A stretch of 64,000 nt of DNA, taken from contig MU400506.1 of the NCBI GenBank assembly GCA_022578965.1, positions 744,001 to 808,000 of the forward strand, written 5' to 3'. Each line of letters starts with the position of its first letter. The first letter of the stretch is position 1. Of the stretch, positions 58,913 through 64,000 are shown piece by piece. The position numbers were made by a program, and so were the translations under genes. This stretch comes from Xylaria sp. FL1777 (Eukaryota; Ascomycota; Sordariomycetes; Xylariales; Xylariaceae). The notes under the pieces are model-generated. The model worked only from the letters and a program-made list of their open reading frames with translations. It searched no databases and was not told the origin of the DNA.

Positions 58913-60355
58913 GAGACGCTAGTATTAGCTTCTGGAAATATCAAAACAGACAGAGAATGGCGAGGCTGTAATTTACCCAGATGGCATTGTGAGCGTATTC
59001 CTTTCTAGTCGGACGATTACTAGAAGAAGTTGGTTATAGATGGAATTGTCTATCTATCTGTACACTAGATTAGGTATCTAACTGAACCTCTACACTTAGA
59101 GCTTTCCATCACCTTAGGTCACCAATTGGCATCTTCTTAGACTGGACCCACCGGAGTTTCTTCGGAACTGGGTCGCTCTGTACATCATGTGGGTAGGTAC
59201 CTACGAAGGTTGGGGCCGGAAGTCAGCAATAGCCTGGACAATTGAATACAGTGCATTTAATTTACTGCTTACAGTAGGCTTTTCCTAATTAGGAAAAACC
59301 TTTAATTTTATGCCGGACTGCTAGCAGCTCGGCAAGTTTTATTTTGGCTTAAAAACAGTCCGTCAAGTAGAAAATATATTGAAGTCGGGCCGCTAACGGT
59401 CTGGCACAAAATTAATGGTCTTTCCTAATTAGGAAAAGCTTACTGTAAGCAGTAAATTAAATGCACTGTATTCAATTGTCCAGGCTATTGCAGAGTTCGG
59501 ACCCCAACCTTCGTAGGTCGGTACCTATCTTAGTACTTAGGTAAGTACTTCCCTACGTGTGAGTCAGCACTTACCTTGCTTCAGTGTATATACCAGATAC
59601 TTAGCTATAGGTACCGACCCACCAGCTCTATAAGGTACATACTTCAGGTAGGTACTTCGAACTAGGTACCTACAGCTTTCGTAGGTAGTCTTCGCGTTCA
59701 AATCTCATAGCAGGCCATTCATTACCTACTGCGTATTCCTTGATTCCTCAACCATGGCTCTCGCATTCTTTTCCAACAATTACTAGTGATGATGCTTTGT
59801 GGCGCCGCCATATCACACCACCTTTTGAGGCATTGATTGTTTTGATGCATCCACGGCGGCAGAGATTGCGGTGATCGGTAAGTCTCGATGCTGTATGCTG
59901 CAAACGCGTGCGATGCGACGCAGCTTTTGTTGCCGCAGTTGTAGTGGGTTACGAGAGGCTCCCAACTGACATCACCAAGCAGGGACAAGAAGAACCACCC
60001 AGCCTTATCACGACAACACTCCTTCGCGTTGTTTGCATCGCCGCCTGTCTTGAACCATAACCGCCCCCACTCCCAGCGAGCTGACCTCCCTCCCTCCCTG
60101 CCAACATCAATTGCTTGACGCTCGACTGATCCCTCCCACTCTCAACTACGGTAGCATTGGCGCATTGTCCCTGTTGTTGTTATTCTCCTCTTTCTGTCCG
60201 TCGTCGAACCCTCTACAATAACAAAGACCACAATATCAGTTGGATGTATTCTGGGTACACCATCTGTTGCCATCCGTAGTTCCCTCCAGTCCTCCCCGTT
60301 CCCCTCAGGTTGGTCGTCTAGCGTAGCTTGAGTTAGTTCCACGCATGCTGTCAAC
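58913..60355. other. Intergenic with foldback element and TACC-rich DNA
   Basis: It contains the foldback element at 59200-59517, then a tract rich in TAGGTACC words (59520-59690), and CCTCCC repeats near 60085 before the pta1 promoter. Confidence 0.55.
59200..59517. mobile_element. 318-bp foldback (near-perfect palindromic) element
   Basis: The left arm reads CCTACGAAGGTTGGGG, then GCAATAGCCTGGACAATTGA, and continues to about 59340. It is matched in reverse complement by the right arm from 59517 back to about 59380, with scattered single differences, many of them transitions. Each arm is about 140 bp and the loop about 40-50 bp. There is no open frame. The arms contain the internal palindrome TTTTCCTAATTAGGAAA. 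It is a MITE or foldback transposon, or a palindrome that could extrude as a cruciform. Confidence 0.85.
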
Positions 60356-62993
60356 ATGGCAGCCTCTCCTCAATTGTCCGTTGCCGACCAGATACGCCAA
60401 CTGGAGGGCGCACGCAAGCTGGTGCTGAAGGATGTTTCATATTATCCACAGGTCATTCAAGCTACTCTACCTATTATTGGCCCCTCCTCCCAAGTCGAAT
60501 TTCGAAGATGGGGTTCCGAGTTTCTCGCTGAAGCTTTTGCTACCCCTGCCGTCCCGCTCAGCAGTAAGGAGACGTTGTCTCTTGTGGTTCTCGACACGTT
60601 GAAGTCGCTGGTAGAGGATCCAAATCAGGATGTTTTGGTCTTGCGGTGTGTGATACAAGCTGCAGCTAGCATATATCCGCTAGCTATGCGGTGGATGTAG
60701 GTCCTCCTTATCACTTCGATACTGTAGCCTTGTCTGTAGACCTTGCCGCCACCTTAGTCTGTGACTTTGTGTGCAGCTGCTCTTTGCTTTGATTATCGTC
60801 ACCAATATCTTCCATTTGCTCATCAGCACCTGCCTGCCACTACTCTTCAAGAGGGGCCTATCGCTGACCTCGGAACCTTCGATAGAATAAACAACTCGTA
60901 CGACTCTACAACATGGGAGAAAATGACTGCTATCAAGACGAGGATAAGGGACATCTGGGATACTGCTCCTCTAACAGTTCGGATATGTTGCATAAAATTT
61001 GTGCAAAGGGTAGTGTTAGCACACACCTCGAGCGTCAACCCTGAGCCTAGAGTATGAGATCTATCATCGATTCGTTGTCCAACCATCGCTGACCTCTTAT
61101 TACAGCGGGGTGACCCCCTTGATATCTCCCGCAATATGGTACCGCCCAATCACCCGGCACTCGATGGTGATCAGCTGGAAGCTGAAGCCTCTGGGCTGCT
61201 GGATAGAATGCTGAGTATTTTGGAAGATGAAACTAGGTAAGAAACCATTTCTTTTCACCTCGACTCAACAGTAGGGAATGTGACTGACAATTTACATCAC
61301 GCGTCCAGTGACCCTTTATTAGTTGATGCGACTCTGAATACTCTATCTATTCTAGTCCGCCAACGGCCGAAAACATCAAGCCGCATAATATCTACCCTTT
61401 TCAACTTTAACCCGCTAAAACTAGCAACAACAGCTCCTTTAACACCTAAAACCAAAGTTCTAGTGAAGTCTATGGAAAAGACAACGCGGATGCTGCTCAC
61501 GCATCTATATAGACGGTCAGCTCTTCAATCCAAGTCGCTAGTTCCCCGTATTGACATGCGCCGATAGGGATGTCCACAATCCATTAGCTGGTCGTATGCA
61601 GCAATATGTTGAGCGTCTTGCGCGGTCACGAGCTGAGATATTCGATGAAAACGTGCGAAAACGGTCAATACTCGACCAGGCTAGTGCTGTAGAAGCGAAA
61701 CGCCAGCGCACTGCAACATTATCTTCTCAGCCTCAGATCGAAATTACACCACTAAAACATGGAGAAAACACTTTAGCAGATGTTTTCACATTCACCAACA
61801 ATGATGCTTTGAAGAAATTCAACGTGAGCGATACTATTCCAGCACCGCTTGCGGCTAAAATCAGCGTTCGGACCATTGCCCAACTCGACACTGAAATCCT
61901 CCAACGGGCCATCGATGTAAGAGATGAAAGGCACCAACCTCTTGTGAGCTCACACTAATGTTATATACAGGGTGTTCGAGCCCGTTTAGTGGCTTTCCAC
62001 GAAGCTCACCAACAACCTATCAATCCAGAAACGGCTCCCTTGGATGTAGAGGAGGAGGAGGATGACTATGAACCAGATTACTATGCCGCCGAGGATACCG
62101 AACAACTCATGAACAAACTCGACTCTTCACCTTCAGATGAAAGGCGTGATTTGCAGGCGCCCGTATTAGGGGCATTAGCATTGCCAGCTTTCAAACTTCC
62201 TCCTCCCCCCACCTTAGACCCAGAACAAGCAGCTAGAGTTGGTCAAGGTGCTATTGCTCGCGTCTTTGGCACAATGAAGACTCTCGAAGATCCCGCCACA
62301 AAGAAATCTAAGGCCGGCCTGAACAGACTGGCCGCTAGCTCCTATGATCGTGACTCTTGGATAACCGTCATAACCCGTTTAGCTACTCGCGCGAATGCCG
62401 GCCTGGATGAAATATCCGTCAAGGATGAAGACAGTACTATTGTGCTACCTACTGTCAACATGAGTGACAGTATACGGGAGATGCTCTACGCCTATGTGCT
62501 CGAGGACTTCAGAAAACGCATCGACGTCGCGGTTACATGGTTGAGCGAGGAATGGTACAAGGAGCGTGTGCAGCAACGCCTTGCATCCTCCCCTGATCAG
62601 CCATATGATGTTCCGGCAAACTATGAAAAATGGACGCTTCGTCTAGTTGATGCGTTTCTCCCGTATCTCCATTCACAAGACAAAGTCTTGACACGTTTTC
62701 TAAGTGAATTGCCCGAACTCACCGTCTCAATACTCGCGAGAATCAATACTCTATGTCGAGATCCAAGTCTAGTAAATCTCGCCCTCACCAGTTTATATTA
62801 CCTTGTAATGTTCCGTCCACCTGTCAGGAACATTGCTCTTGATACGATCCAGGATATCTGGACGGAATACGAAGATGCACGGCCCACGGCTGCTAAATAC
62901 CTTCAAAGGTGGCGTCCTGGTTTCGTGGACGCAGCGCAACAAGGCGCGGGTGGCACACCTATAGGGACCAACGGCGCGGCTGTTGCAACATGA
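60356..62993 (+). CDS. PTA1: mRNA cleavage and polyadenylation factor subunit Pta1 (symplekin family)
   Basis: Six exons (60356-60696, 60886-61051, 61106-61236, 61309-61515, 61568-61916, 61971-62993) give 738 residues. The N-terminal HEAT-like region reads QIRQLEGARKLVLKDVSYYPQVIQ, then FRRWGSEFLAEAFATPA, TTWEKMTAIKTRIRDIWDTAP and VRICCIKFVQRVVLAH, the symplekin/Pta1 N-terminal domain. Then come PLAGRMQQYVERLARSRAEI, a variable middle and an acidic stretch (EEEEDDYEPDYYAAED). The C-terminal segment ends RWRPGF. Pta1 is the scaffold of the CPF complex, bridging Ssu72 and the endonuclease module in 3'-end formation. Intron 1 (60697-60885) is longer than the others and might hide a small exon. 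Confidence 0.9.
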
Positions 62994-64000
62994 TACCCGA
63001 AGAACATAGTTAGCCCAGCAAGCAGAATGAGCATGATAAGGTTCATAGTGTATAATAATGTTTTCGAATTGGTATGGCAGAGAGCGGCTGGGTCCAAAAG
63101 GGAAGGCATTCAGTCCAGCATGACTTTGACACCAGCTAGTCTAGAGTATGGCGTTTGGAAAAGGGAATTACCTGTATACTCTTTAACACCGGGTAAGGCT
63201 TTGTACGTAAAAAGCAGGTAGTGGCTTCAAAGAAGGCGCCTTCGATGGAGGACCAGACAAGAAGTAGTTGCCGGCTTGGGGCCTCTACATCCTAGTGTGC
63301 ATAAATAAATTGAGTCGCTCAAATTATTCAATATGACAGTAGCTTCGGGGTTTCGCCATTTCGGGTTCCTTAGTGAAAGTACGACATGATTTTCTCATAT
63401 CTACTGTTCCGAGTTTCTATTAATTTTGAGTACTAGGCCTATTAATTAGGGTCAATTATATAATTGGCAACCTCTGTCTACTTATGCGCAGGGATGCAGA
63501 AGGTAGGCAGGAAATGCTGTACCCAGTTCTAACCTCAGTCAAAGGGCTAAGAGGTCTTTCCATAATATGCCCACGTTCACGCAATAGGTTCTGCATAAAG
63601 CGTTGTGTGTAATTAAAACATGCAGATATAATGCAAAAATAGACACCTGGTAGAACAAACAGCGTCTATTAATCTCCAACCCTGTTTTCTTATTATCTAC
63701 GGGTTCTCGGTACCGATTTGAGGGCGACTCGCTTCGGGCTACAATCAGCCTGTGGTTGCCCGTTTATGCCAAGCTTACATACCTACATAAGCACCAGTAC
63801 GTGTAGACAAGCGTATTTCCACTTTACACTTTACTTTACGTGACGTATGTAAAGCCATCCATGACAACTTAGGTGCGTCCATTCAAGGTTCGTCCCGCCT
63901 CTCCTACCCGTTAAGCCAGGGGTAAAGAAGGGGGTCGCATTGTCACGAATTGGACCAAGGCGGGACCTCGAGGCATCAATCGGATAATTTCTCCACCCTC
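62994..64000. other. Intergenic, no gene seen
   Basis: 3' flank of pta1 and about 1 kb of AT-rich DNA with short spurious frames only. Confidence 0.5.

Overview
The window is nuclear DNA from a filamentous ascomycete, probably a Sordariomycete (placement is inference from family content and architecture). Genes carry short introns (about 46-200 bp) with GT-AG ends and CTAAC-like branch sites. They are monocistronic on both strands, separated by long AT-richer intergenic DNA scattered with the palindromic motif TAGGTACCTA. No operons, CRISPR arrays, rRNA or convincing tRNA genes were seen.

Left third (1-31.5 kb): the 3' part of a short-chain dehydrogenase converges on a cytochrome P450. Then come a DUF1932-type 6PGDH-like dehydrogenase, a Yra1/Mlo3-like RNA-binding protein, a mitochondrial protein of unknown function, a secreted cysteine-rich protein, a decayed zone (ankyrin-repeat and P450 relics, 14.1-16.2 kb), a retinol-dehydrogenase-like SDR, more decayed sequence (19.4-21.3 kb), a multi-pass membrane protein, a SET-domain protein with a signal peptide, a PI-PLC-like protein and a DGAT2 acyltransferase.

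Middle (31.5-44 kb): an F-box-like gene is interrupted by a 557-bp terminal-inverted-repeat element with a 12-bp target duplication and also carries a frameshift. It is followed by a kinase-like protein, an SLC35-type transporter, an RBM42-like RNA-binding protein and about 4 kb of gene-poor DNA holding a second terminal-inverted-repeat element.

Right third (44-63 kb) is a dense housekeeping block: 6-phosphogluconate dehydrogenase, the SWI/SNF-RSC subunit Ssr4, a GPI-type Ser/Ala-rich wall protein, Nop12, Dep1 (Rpd3L complex), Coa3 and Pta1. A near-perfect 318-bp foldback element lies between coa3 and pta1.

Themes: RNA processing and export (Yra1, RBM42-like, Nop12, Pta1), chromatin (Ssr4, Dep1), and lipid/secondary metabolism (P450, SDRs, DGAT2, PI-PLC). 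The most unusual signals are the three inverted-repeat elements, the broken F-box gene, and two copies of a hairpin with paired base changes, each followed directly by TATATATG and each downstream of a plus-strand gene.
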